Assembly: GCF_963678635.1 (NCBI RefSeq)
Contig: NC_087070.1
Span: forward strand, 41,979,831-42,043,830
Source: Symsagittifera roscoffensis
Taxonomy: Eukaryota; Xenacoelomorpha; Acoela; Convolutidae
DNA length: 64,000 bases
Direction: 5' to 3'
The notes beneath the pieces were generated by a model, which made no database searches, was not told where the DNA came from, and saw nothing but the letters and a program-made list of their open reading frames with translations. Shown piece by piece: positions 1 through 9,178 of the stretch; the stretch's first letter is position 1; the number at the start of each line of letters is the position of its first letter. A program made the translations under genes and the position numbers.

Positions 1-2
1 CC

Positions 3-938
3 GCTGACGCTCTTAGCCTAAGTAAAGACTTAGTCGCAATGCTCAAATTAGGTGGGTTTAACCTGACAAAGTTTGTTAGCAATGTACCCGAAGTTACAAC
101 CGCTCTTAATCCGGACAACCGTGAGTCCAACCCGTCAGTTAAGGATATTTGTAAGAGTCCAGACCAATCGTCGCATGTTCTTGGTCTCAGGTGGGATCAT
201 GTAAAAGATACCCTAGTAGTAAGTAGAGGTGTTGATCGACCACTAGATAAAGCAATTACCGTGTTGAGTTTTGTTTCCTCAGTTTTTGATCCATTAGGAC
301 TGGTAGCTCCGTATACTGTGAAAGCGCGCCTTTTACTAAAAGACATATGGAGAATCAGTGGTCAAAAGTGGGATGATGATCTCCCAGAGGAAATTAAACA
401 ACAATTTCTAGATTGGCACTCAGGAATTCCACTACTAGGTACACTGACGATACCTCGTAGCTACTTTACCGAACCGTTCGACGGCTGTGAACTTCACACG
501 TTCGGTGATAGTTCGCAGGACGTTTTTTGCGCCGTATCGTTTCTCCGAGCCCGACTTGCTAAATCGCAAAAGACCGAGTTAGCTTTTGTATTTGGGAAAG
601 CCCGTGTAGCGCCTATGAAGATGCTCTCCATTCCCAAGTTAGAGCTTCAGGCTGCTCTGCTTGCGACTCGACTCAAAGAAGAGATTTTGAAAGCGCTTAC
701 TTTTAAAGTAAGCAATGTATTCATGTGGACTGATTCTACCACCGTTCTCCAGTGGCTTAACTCGTGCAACAAACTTCCTGTGAAGTTGGAAACCGCACTG
801 GTGAAATCTTGGAGTCCACCACCATTGATCAATGGAATCATGTACTCAGTGGTGATAACCCAGCTGATACCGGCAGACGAGGGATTTCTTCGGAAGCCCT
901 CAAGGATAGCAGCTGGGTTAGAGGCCCTAGTATATTGA
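3..938 (+). pseudogene. BEL/Pao pol fragment: end of RT, RNase H region (5' end outside window)
   Basis: This frame is open to the left edge, so the real start lies outside the window; the Met at 39 is internal. The protein reads like the end of a BEL/Pao reverse transcriptase and the following Pao region: a GGFNLTKFVSN-like segment (RT thumb), then FDPLGLVAPYTVKARLLLKD, and an RNase H-like stretch with HTFGDSS, IPKLELQAALL and MWTDSTTVLQWL. These signatures are characteristic of Bel/Pao polyproteins (Pfam Peptidase_A17 region). The reading frame is lost near 780-790, just after the WLNS motif; beyond it, similarity continues in the frame of the next entry. The element is therefore a frameshifted, probably dead copy, or there is a one-base sequencing error. 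No LTR is visible within the window. Confidence 0.85.
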
Positions 939-2581
939 GGACATGTGATTGGCCATTCAAGCCGAACACTGATGTCATCAAAAAGATCCAATTAAAAGGC
1001 CCACTCTGTGACATTGATACATGCCTTGAGACTGCATCTACGTTTGTTGTTGATGCTTCATCTGAGAAAGCGCCGTCGATCCGTCTGTTTAAAAATTGGG
1101 ATAAATTCAGCTCAATTGTAAAGTACAAACGTGTTTTAGCATTTATGCTTCGTGTGCTACCATCGCATAAACACTTCCGTACAAAAACGCTGGAAATAAC
1201 CGACCCGTCCGAGTTAGATATTGCCGAGCAGAAGCTCATTTATCTCGATCAGTCCGAATCATTTCCTGCCGAAGTGAAAATACTTCAGTCCGATAAACTG
1301 ATAACAAAGAAAAGTCGGATTGCTAAATATTCTCCGTTCATCGGCCCAGCTGGCATCCTGCGTTCAACTGGACGTATCAGCCGTCTTGTTGATACCGACT
1401 TTGATAGCAAACATCCAATAATACTGGATGGTCGACACCGAGTTGCTCATATGTTGATTAGGCATATGCACTTTCAACATGCACATCAGGGGTTGGATTA
1501 CATGCGTGCTGTAGTTCAGTTGAAATACATTGTTCTGAAGTTGCGCTGGTTACTTGGGAACATCGAAAATACTTGCATAACATGCCGTAAGCGCAAAGCA
1601 AAAACAGTTGTGCCCATTATGTCTGACCTACCGATTGAAAGACTGGGTTACAAGCAGCCTCCTTTCTCCAACACAGGTGTTGATTACTTTGGCCCGTTTC
1701 AAGTGCCAATACGCCGAAGTACCGAAAAGAGATGGGGTTTCCTATTTACCTGCCTCACGACTCGAGCAGTTCACATCGAGTTGGTTCCATCTCTCGATAC
1801 TAGTTCCTGCGTCATGGGCGTAGAGCGATTTATTGCAACGCGAGGTACCCCCAAAACCATTCTTTCTGACAATGGCACGAATTTTGTTGGTGCTCAAAAG
1901 GAGCTCCTATCCTGTGTCCAAAATTGGAACAAAGTCGCCACGGCCGTTTTCGTCCACAAAGGCGTTAAGTGGAAGTTTAACCCGCCCAGTGCCCCTCATC
2001 ACGGCGGCGCCTGGGAGCGGCTAGTGAGAAGTGTTAAGCGAGTGTTGTACGACATATTAGGCAGCAGGAGATTAACTGAGGAAGTTCTAGGAACAACGCT
2101 CTGCCTAGTTGAACAATTACTTAACGCAAGACCGATCACTCCGGTCAGTTCCGATCCGCACGACCTAGAGGCACTCACCCCGAATCACTTCATTCTCGGT
2201 CACAGCGCAGCTAGCTTCCCGTCGTTAAGTTTCGAAGATAACTTTGATCATAAAAAGCGTTACGCCAGAGCACAATCGTACGCTAACGCAGTTTGGTCAC
2301 GCTGGCTGCGTGAATATGTACCATCTCTCAACAAGAGAGCAAAGTGGCATAATGATTCGGATGTCACACTGAAAACCGGCGACTTGGTTTGGGTAGTCGA
2401 ACCCGACAGCCCACGTGGGCATTACCCACTCGCCCGTATTGCTAAACTACACTACGGTAAAGAAGGATGCGCGCGATCCGCCGACATAAAGACCGTTACG
2501 AGCGAACTGACCCGCCCGACCGTAAAGCTCGCTCCCGTTCTTCCTTGTTTAGGGGTGGAGGATGTTGCAGCGCAAATATAA
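764..2581 (+). pseudogene. BEL/Pao pol fragment: integrase and C-terminal domain
   Basis: This is the continuation of the upstream BEL/Pao pol in another frame; the Met at 764 is not a true start. It opens with the BEL signature NPAD..RG, then an HHCC integrase zinc-binding domain (H-x-H around residues 240-246, CITC near 268-271). The DDE integrase core follows: Asp307 (VDYFGPF), Asp369 (SDNGTNF) and Glu418 (GGAWERL), a 48-residue D-E spacing, longer than the 35 of gypsy/retroviral integrases and usual for BEL. The C terminus (about 510-600) carries KTGDLVWVV and a DUF5641-like tail, the normal end of BEL/Pao polyproteins. It terminates with TAA at 2579-2581. All three catalytic residues are present, so only the frameshift near 780-790 visibly inactivates the part seen here. 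Confidence 0.88.
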
Positions 2582-2592
2582 AACAATAGTAC

Positions 2593-2646
2593 AAATGCAT
2601 ATAAACGTAAATGTGCGAAAGTATAAATGCATATAAATGTAAATGC
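2593..2646 (+). repeat. Short direct repeat (AAATGCATATAAAYGTAAATG, two copies)
   Basis: Two near-identical ~21-bp units lie just after the BEL/Pao stop codon. They may be part of the element's 3' untranslated region or LTR, but the partner LTR is outside the window. Confidence 0.45.
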
Positions 2647-2651
2647 ATACA

Positions 2652-2722
2652 GGGACAGTAGCCAAGCGTATACATGGTGCGTCCCGGCGGGTTCGGCGCC
2701 GGTTCGAATCCCGACTAGGTCA
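2652..2722 (+). other. tRNA-like sequence with pol III A and B boxes
   Basis: TAGCCAAGCG at 2659-2668 resembles an A box (TRGCNNAGYGG). GGTTCGAATCC at 2701-2711 is a perfect B box. The spacing fits a tRNA. The T loop TTCGAAT is intact, but the T stem has two mismatches and the acceptor ends do not pair, so this is unlikely to be a functional tRNA. It could be a decayed tRNA gene or the head of a tRNA-derived SINE. Confidence 0.4.
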
Positions 2723-4072
2723 TTTCCTTTCTAGAACTCGAATGTGCACCGAACCTGATGGGATGCTCCGTAACCAGGTTCGGTCCCCCCAAAACCCATT
2801 TTAACCGTCTTTTCGCTCTAATTTGGTTCAGCCTTGATTAAGGCTGACCTTTAAAAAGAGCAATTTGTCTCAAGGACAAATACTGGCCATTTTTGCAGCT
2901 TGCTTTGAGTTATGCAGTTTTTTGGGTCCGATGTTACCGATAACAATAAAAAAGTTTGTTAAAAATATCATTATATTACGAAATTTCCAGAGTTATTTTC
3001 CCGATAAAATACTCGTTAATTCAAGTGTTTGAAAAGAGATTTTATTACGAAGTGTGGAGATTAGCGCGCACAATAGTTATTGAGAAATGTCAAAAGTTTT
3101 TGTTTTTCTTCAGCATTTGTTTTTTTTAATATTTAGTCAGTCATATTGTGGTTTTCAGCAAAAAGTATCAGTAAGTCTTTGGCCTCCCAAACTAAGGAGC
3201 GCCAACATAATTCGGAAATCATGAAGGCCAAAAACTCGCTGAAATTGTTTCGCTAAAAAACACAACATGGACTGACTGAATATAAAACACAAATGCAGAG
3301 AAAAAACAAGAAACAATTAAAAGTGGACATATGAATTCAGAACTTGCAATTGATGTTTTTGAGTTTTTTTTTAGAAAACAGTTTGGCTTGGTTGGACCTA
3401 GAAATAATTTACTGATTGGACCTAGCTACCTATAAAAATGCTAAGTGGTGATATGTCTACGCATTTTTTGTTGTTTGCTTTAAATCAGAGCCAATTAATA
3501 CAGTTGTTAGTTATTTCTCGGCTAATTCCCAGGTATTGAACCTGTATCACTTCCTGGCGATTTCATTTCATTCCAATTTATCTTGATTTTTCTTGGTCTG
3601 CTATTGTCTGCTATAACTTATTTGATGATTACTTATTTGAACTCGTAGTTATACGAGTTGACAAGCTTTTAGTGATGCATTTTTATACCGTTGAATGGGG
3701 TGCGAAATCTTGTCATTCTCCTCCAGAGGGATTCTACCCCGTGCCGATCTAAAGGGTCTACCCTTTGATCTTTTTTGAGAAATCCTAAATTGGACTTTGG
3801 TGCCAATAGTTTATAATTTTGAGGGGGGAAGCGAGCGCCAGAAAACGTGATTTTTTTGGTCAACATCATCTAAAAACGCCTTTTTTCTCAAGTTTTTTAT
3901 TTGCCTGCGGCGCAGAAATTTTGGCTAAAACAAAGTCTTTTTAGTGCTTTGTGAAATCTCAGAATACATTTTGATCGACTTAAAAAAATTTAGACGGAAT
4001 TTTTGAAAATTTTTTGAAAATCCGCTCCTTCCCCTCGAGAAAATCCTAGATCCGCTCTGCATATACTCATAT
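2723..4072. other. Non-coding, AT-rich; right part is a TIR-element remnant
   Basis: No convincing coding region was found. The segment about 3800-4059 matches the second TIR-element family: CCTGCGGCGCAGAAATTTTGG and the terminal CCTAGATCCGCTCTG recur near 36.4-37.1 kb. Its right terminus ends at about 4059, only 13 bp from element A. The left terminus is too decayed to place. Confidence 0.5.
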
Positions 4073-4398
4073 TGTAAAAGTATTATTGTTTGTTCATTTA
4101 ACCTCTGATCTTTACTGATCGTTGACCTTTAAGTTGTTAATTTATACACCTGCCAAAAGCGCAACGGCTTTTGGTAGACTCGGAATTGGCCACTATCTTT
4201 TATGATAAGTAACAAACAAACCGAAACCAATTCAATCTTTTAAACCTCTCTTACTTTAGTTAGCATCACCGTCTTTTATTTAGTCTTGAATAAAAGCCTA
4301 CTGTTTTTAGTAGGAATCTTAATCATCCGTAATCTTAATCTATTCTTAGCTTAAGTACACTCTTATACAACTACGAGTGGTATCCTAATTTTTTAACA
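4073..4398 (+). repeat. Element A 5' LTR
   Basis: TGTAAAAG...TTTAACA. It contains a perfect 8-bp stem-loop (CCAAAAGC at 4153-4160 with GCTTTTGG at 4167-4174) and an AATAAA at 4289-4294. The final A is also the first base of the gag ATG. Confidence 0.93.
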
Positions 4399-4745
4399 TG
4401 GCGCAGTCTAACGAATCGAATCTACGTGGATTAGAGTTTTTTTGGAACAACTCATCAAACGAAAATCAACATGACTGGGAACGGTGGGCGGAAAAGTTTC
4501 AATTGACAATTATTGCGAAAGACTCCGTAGACATCGAAGATGTAATTAACCCACCGATAAGAAACGAACTAACTTACCCTACGGCAGAACCACCGGACCC
4601 ATCCGAGGATCAGGCCCGTCGGGCCGAAAAAGAGGAACATCACAGAGTAGCAGTACAAAATTATAACGAAGAATTAAGAAGGAGAAGGGCGGAAGATAAC
4701 GCCAAATTTAACGGACTTCAATCGGAGACATTGACAAGAAGCTAA
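4398..4745 (+). pseudogene. Element A gag, N-terminal part (frameshifted)
   Basis: This is the N-terminal Gag segment, starting at the ATG that straddles the LTR/PBS border. It begins MAQSNESNLRG. Aromatic and charged segments (ERWAEKFQLTIIAKD) align by eye with Gag of elements B and C: the positions of FW, W..F and II/VKE(N/D) match. A frame change near 4725 ends this frame after 115 codons. Gag similarity continues at once in the frame beginning at 4712. Gag would form the cytoplasmic virus-like particle. A programmed shift here is unlikely, because it falls inside Gag before the nucleocapsid and lacks an obvious slippery heptamer. I regard it as a mutation or an assembly indel. Confidence 0.8.
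4399..4409 (+). promoter_or_regulatory. Element A primer-binding site (TGGCGCAGTCT)
   Basis: TGGCGCAGTC directly abuts the LTR. It is complementary to a tRNA ending ...GACTGCGCCA, which fits a Ser-type tRNA with a G discriminator; that assignment is from general knowledge, not from this sequence. The site overlaps gag codons 1-4. Confidence 0.65.
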
Positions 4746-6763
4746 AATCACAGTTATACCTAGCACTCGGAAAAGAAGGACAGAAATGCTTCTCTCATAA
4801 AAATCCTGGCAAAAGAATTCTGGATATCAATTTCGCAGAATTTTGGGAACTATTAAAAACTACTTTCACGATCACTACAAACCTAAAATACGAAAGGTTA
4901 AAATTTTTTGGCCGAAGACAGAAAGAACATGAGTCCTTAGAAAAATTCCATGAAATTCTTTCAGAACTAGCAAAAAATTGTAAACTGGGGGAACTCGAGT
5001 CAGAACTAGTAAGAGACATTTTCATCACAAACATGAGAAATGTCGAGATCCAAAAGAAACTATGTATAGAATATTTGACCCCAGAAAACGTACTATCTTA
5101 CGTACTAGTTCATGAAAAAGGTACTAAAATCCATCAACAGTATCTAAAATTCCCAACTTATAACCCAGGACCAAGACCACAATACGTGAAGAACGAACCA
5201 ACCCTAAATATCGTCGAAAATAACAAATGCCGCAATTGCGGTCAGCAATTCAAAAAAGGACACCTATCCACATGCCCGGCTAGAGATAGAAACTGCAATA
5301 CGTGCGGACGGAAAGGACATTTTGCCAAACACTGTAGGAGTTCAGCAAAAACACAAACTAACATCGTTGATCAGAATCGTGTACCCCAAGAAAACGAAAA
5401 TATCCGGACCAACCCGCAGGAAAATCCCGAATTTGAGGTTAACTTAGACGACTTCCTAGTTCTAGCCGTTGACACAGATAATCAAATAAATGCCGTAGAA
5501 GACAAAATAGAGCGTGGAGTGAGAACAGTATTTAATCACGAAGGATTAGAATTGAAAAAGACACTAAAAGTATCTCTGGGAAATTTCAACCCTTACTACA
5601 CCGAGATTCAAATTGACTCCGCAAGTCCAGTTTCCTTCATGAAAAAAGACCTACTACACGAATTGAAGATACGAGATAGATTTTTAAAGCTAGAACCTGT
5701 GGACGAAATAACAAAGAAAGCATACCAGTGCTTCGGGAGTACGATCAATATCATTGGAAGAGTTCGAGTGAAAATCCGATCGAAAGGATGGGAGGCTAAT
5801 GACCAAAAACTTTTTATCACTGAAGGGGCTGAAAGAAATCTACTAGGAAACGACATCTTACCGAATTTGGGCATTGTAGTATTTCAGAAACAACCTCCAC
5901 CCAACGGGTTAAAGTCACGGGAAGATCAGAAAGTATCACCCATTGGGATAAACGTCAATCAAATAAAATTCGCATCGGACAACCAACAGGATCAAAACCA
6001 AGAGACACCATCTCAAAGTGAGTTTAAATTATACATATCAAAGCACTTTTCAGACCTCATAAAAAGAACTGGTAGATCAAAAAACTACGTAGTTAATACT
6101 TATTTTAACGAACCGATAAAACCGATACAGGTAAAAGGGAAACGTATCCCGATCCATCTTCTCCCCAAAGTCAAACTATGTATCGACCAATTATTAAGAG
6201 ACGGACACATCGAAAAACTATCTAGATGCTCTGAAGATTGTTTTATCTCCCCCATCGTGATTACAGCAAAAAGGGACGGATCAATCAAACTAGCATTGAA
6301 CTCAAAACTACTAAACAAACAGATATTTCGCAATAGATATCAAATGCCGAATCTATTTGAACTAATTGACAACGTAGCAGTTACTATTAGCGGCCACGAT
6401 GAAAGAAACATCTGGTTTTCATCGATAGATTTAAAATACGCCTACAGCCAAATACCGCTTTCTAAAAAGGCAAGCAATCAGTGTAATTTTAACATTGTGG
6501 GGGGAGAAGTAACGGGTTCATACCGTTTCAAAACCGGATTTTACGGACTAGGTGATATGCCTAATGAATTTCAACGAATAATGGACCGTTTGACGGAAAA
6601 ACTACCAAATACCCATTGTTATCTTGACGACATACTAATCGCCACCGTGGGTAGCGAGGAAGAACATAAAAAGCTAGTCATTAATGTGTTAAAAACGCTA
6701 GATGACGAGGGACTAGCCATAAAATGGGAAAAATGCACATTTTTAACCCACAACATAGAATAG
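4712..6763 (+). pseudogene. Element A gag C-terminus, protease and RT (ends at in-frame TAG)
   Basis: This frame opens at 4712 without ATG and continues Gag. It holds a capsid-like helical region, then two nucleocapsid knuckles: an unusual CX2CX7HX3C (CRNCGQQFKKGHLSTC) followed by a canonical CX2CX4HX4C (CNTCGRKGHFAKHC). The aspartic protease follows with active site IDSAS at codon 195 counted from 5033; the usual D(S/T)G has Ala for Gly. LLGNDIL is the flap-distal hydrophobic-Gly motif. RT has KLALNSKLLN, DLKYAYSQ and YLDD at codons 530-533 from 5033. A TAG at 6761-6763 replaces the Trp expected in the WLGF motif, and the frame continues without shift into the next entry. One base change explains the stop. 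Confidence 0.87.
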
Positions 6764-7789
6764 TTGGGATTCAAAATCGACGCAAAAGGGACGACACCAT
6801 TAATACATAAATCTGACGCAATTAGAAATCTAAAAGAACCAAACTGCATCAAAGATATCAGATCATTAATGGGATCGATTAACCAATTTAATAAGTTTAT
6901 ACCAAACCTAGCATCCCTATCAACACCGTTCAGAGAACTTATGCAAAAAAATAAACCATTTAAGTGGTCCTCAGTACATACGGAAGCGTTTGAAAAAATC
7001 AAGAACGAAATTTGTAATACGGTGACGAACCACCATTTCGATGTAAAACTGAACACTCGGGTGAAATGCGATGCCTCACATTTAAGACTGGGCGCGTCCA
7101 TCGAACAAGACCATCGGGGGAATTGGAAGACAGTAGCGTTTGCTAGCAGATTTTTGAATATTGCCGAATTAAAATACAGCACTAATGAACTCGAACTACT
7201 GGGATTAGTGTGGGCACTAGATCATTTTAAAAATTATCTACTGGGTAAACAATTCTCAATTTTAACAGACCACAAAGCCCTAATAGGAGCACTGAAAGAC
7301 GATAAATACACCAAAACGGCCCAATCACGTCTCACCCGTTGGGCGGATAAACTTTTACCGTTCGACTTTACTGTAGAACATTTACCCGGTAAAGATATGG
7401 GATTTGTTGATTATATATCCCGACACCCATCGGGTGAACCCGTACCAGTTTCTCTGGATGACGAAAAGTTTGTTATCGCTTCAGTAAATCAGATTAGTAC
7501 GCTCCTAGGTTTTGATCATCTAATGCCAAAAAATTCGTGGGCGCAAATAAGAAATAAATTATCTCAACATTTCTTAGCACATGACGTCACTTCCTGTAAT
7601 ACGATTGGCCAGTCAACAGATCATATGACCAGTCAAGAAATAGAACGTGAGAATCGAATTGCTAATGCCGCCGAAACTTTCCAAGCGATAGCTAACTATT
7701 CAAATATTTCAGTGTGTCAAAATTCTCACTCGCGAACAGAACAGTGTGACTCATCTTGCAAATTAAACGATTTTTTTAACGAATTTTAA
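6764..7789 (+). CDS. Element A RT connection and RNase H (same frame after TAG)
   Basis: This is the direct in-frame continuation of RT after the amber codon at 6761-6763. It starts with LGFKI and the RT thumb segment LMGSINQFNKFIPNLASL. RNase H follows: catalytic Asp in VKCDASH, Glu in TNELELLGLVWALDHFKNYL, Asp in LTDHKAL, and the C-terminal HLPGKDMGFVDYISR, which is typical of Ty3/gypsy RNase H. The end of the frame (codons 240-341) is a low-similarity linker with a Cys-rich tail. It stops with TAA, four bases before the integrase ORF ATG at 7794. A separate integrase ORF is unusual, since element B fuses RNase H and integrase in one frame. Confidence 0.87.
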   Translation: MGFKIDAKGTTPLIHKSDAIRNLKEPNCIKDIRSLMGSINQFNKFIPNLASLSTPFRELMQKNKPFKWSSVHTEAFEKIKNEICNTVTNHHFDVKLNTRVKCDASHLRLGASIEQDHRGNWKTVAFASRFLNIAELKYSTNELELLGLVWALDHFKNYLLGKQFSILTDHKALIGALKDDKYTKTAQSRLTRWADKLLPFDFTVEHLPGKDMGFVDYISRHPSGEPVPVSLDDEKFVIASVNQISTLLGFDHLMPKNSWAQIRNKLSQHFLAHDVTSCNTIGQSTDHMTSQEIERENRIANAAETFQAIANYSNISVCQNSHSRTEQCDSSCKLNDFFNEF

Positions 7790-7793
7790 CATC

Positions 7794-8927
7794 TTGAAAG
7801 AAATGGCAGAACAAATTGAATTTAACCAACAAAAAGAACTTACTACTAAAGAAAACACGGACGTTTTAACACCAACTACTAGTAACCCGTCGGATAATCC
7901 CGAGAAAAGATCACCTAGTAAAAAGAAAACAGTTAACATATTCCCTTTCTCTTGGCCGGAAATATTTGATTCAAAATTTATGTCCCTCTTATCAAAACAA
8001 GATCTAGTTCTGAAAAAGATAATCAAAGCAATCGAGGAAGACCGAAAACAGGATATTCTACAACTGGGAAACTACTACAAATCATATTTAAATAATTTAC
8101 ATGTCAGTGGAGGATGTCTTTATCTTGACAACCGATTAGTAATCCCAGCATGCCTAAGATCGACTATACTCAACAGACTTCACAAAGCTCACCCCGGCCA
8201 GTTCGCAATGAAAAGTCTGGCAACTCAATACATCTGGTGGCCGAAAATTTACCGTGAAATCCAAGTCCACGGCGAGAACTGTATTGAGTGCGTGAAAGCA
8301 GGTAAAAACTTGAAACCTCTTATAAAACACAATACCCTAGGGGAACTCCCAATGGTCGAAGAGCCAAACCAAGAAATGGAATTAGACTTCGCCGGTCCGT
8401 TACCTTTAGTATGGGGAACAAAAAAATACATATTGGTGTGTGTTGACAGATTTTCAAAATTCCCATCAGCTCAAATAACATCCAGCACATCGGCCAAATC
8501 TATAATAAACTTCCTTAGTAAATACATTGCTTTACACGGGATACCTAGAACCATTAGAACAGATCAAGGATCTGGTTTTATCTCCAAGGAAGTTAGAGAA
8601 TTCTGCCACGATCACAACATAAAGGTGATATTTAGCCCAGTGGGTGATCATAGAGCTACCGGACTAGTGGAACATCTAATCAGGACCATTAAGGAAAGAC
8701 TCTTGGTTATGGCACAAGAACGTCCAAAACCTTCACTAGAATCTGCACTCCTGAAAATAATAAAATGCTTAAGAACAGTAACCCAGCAGTCGCTTAACTG
8801 CTCTCCTTTCGAAGCACATTTTGGTAGATCCCCTAACACCATCTGGCATAATTTGGTCAAATCACCCTCTTCGAATAACCTTGATTGGAATAAAACTTTG
8901 TTATGTCTAGATAAGGGCAAAAACTAA
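7794..8927 (+). CDS. Element A integrase
   Basis: This 377-codon ORF has its own ATG and encodes a gypsy-type integrase, which inserts the cDNA into the genome. A ~120-residue acidic/polar N-terminal extension precedes the HHCC zinc domain (HKAHPGQFAMKS ... CIECVKAGKN). The DDE core has Asp198 (LDFAGPL), Asp257 (RTDQGSGF) and Glu293 (GLVEHLI), the classic 35-residue D-E spacing. All residues are intact. A SPFEAHFGRSPN motif follows, typical of gypsy integrase C-terminal regions. The TAA stop overlaps the next ATG as TAATG (8925-8929). That overlap might allow reinitiation, or it may simply mark a formerly continuous polyprotein. Confidence 0.9.
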   Translation: MKEMAEQIEFNQQKELTTKENTDVLTPTTSNPSDNPEKRSPSKKKTVNIFPFSWPEIFDSKFMSLLSKQDLVLKKIIKAIEEDRKQDILQLGNYYKSYLNNLHVSGGCLYLDNRLVIPACLRSTILNRLHKAHPGQFAMKSLATQYIWWPKIYREIQVHGENCIECVKAGKNLKPLIKHNTLGELPMVEEPNQEMELDFAGPLPLVWGTKKYILVCVDRFSKFPSAQITSSTSAKSIINFLSKYIALHGIPRTIRTDQGSGFISKEVREFCHDHNIKVIFSPVGDHRATGLVEHLIRTIKERLLVMAQERPKPSLESALLKIIKCLRTVTQQSLNCSPFEAHFGRSPNTIWHNLVKSPSSNNLDWNKTLLCLDKGKN

Positions 8928-9178
8928 TGAGCCGAGAGCGAAGACACGACTGGGACGCCCCCGACGATATAGAAGATGGAGATGTAGATGAAAACTCATC
9001 ATCCTCGGAGGATATCTCAAATGCTGTGAGATATGTACCAACCAGTGCTGGATCCCCAGTAAAAGTGCTCTCTCGGTCAGAAAAAAGAGATGCCTTGGGC
9101 ATAAAGGACTCAATTCTGAACAACCCGTCGGGTAAGACCATTGTTTATCGAAAAATCAAGGATAGAACCAAAAAATGA
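8927..9178 (+). pseudogene. Element A distal ORF, first part
   Basis: This is an acidic then basic 83-codon segment following integrase with a TAATG overlap. It runs into an A6 run near 9168-9173, where the frame is lost (ending DRTKK). The conserved module EPYYRV continues in the frame of the next entry, so the two were one ORF. The position corresponds to the C-terminal integrase tail in elements B and C. Function is not established. Confidence 0.65.

Noticed and set aside
4715-4745. Programmed frameshift in element A gag
   Set aside because: It lies inside Gag before the nucleocapsid, differs in position from the shift in B, and lacks a recognisable slippery heptamer.
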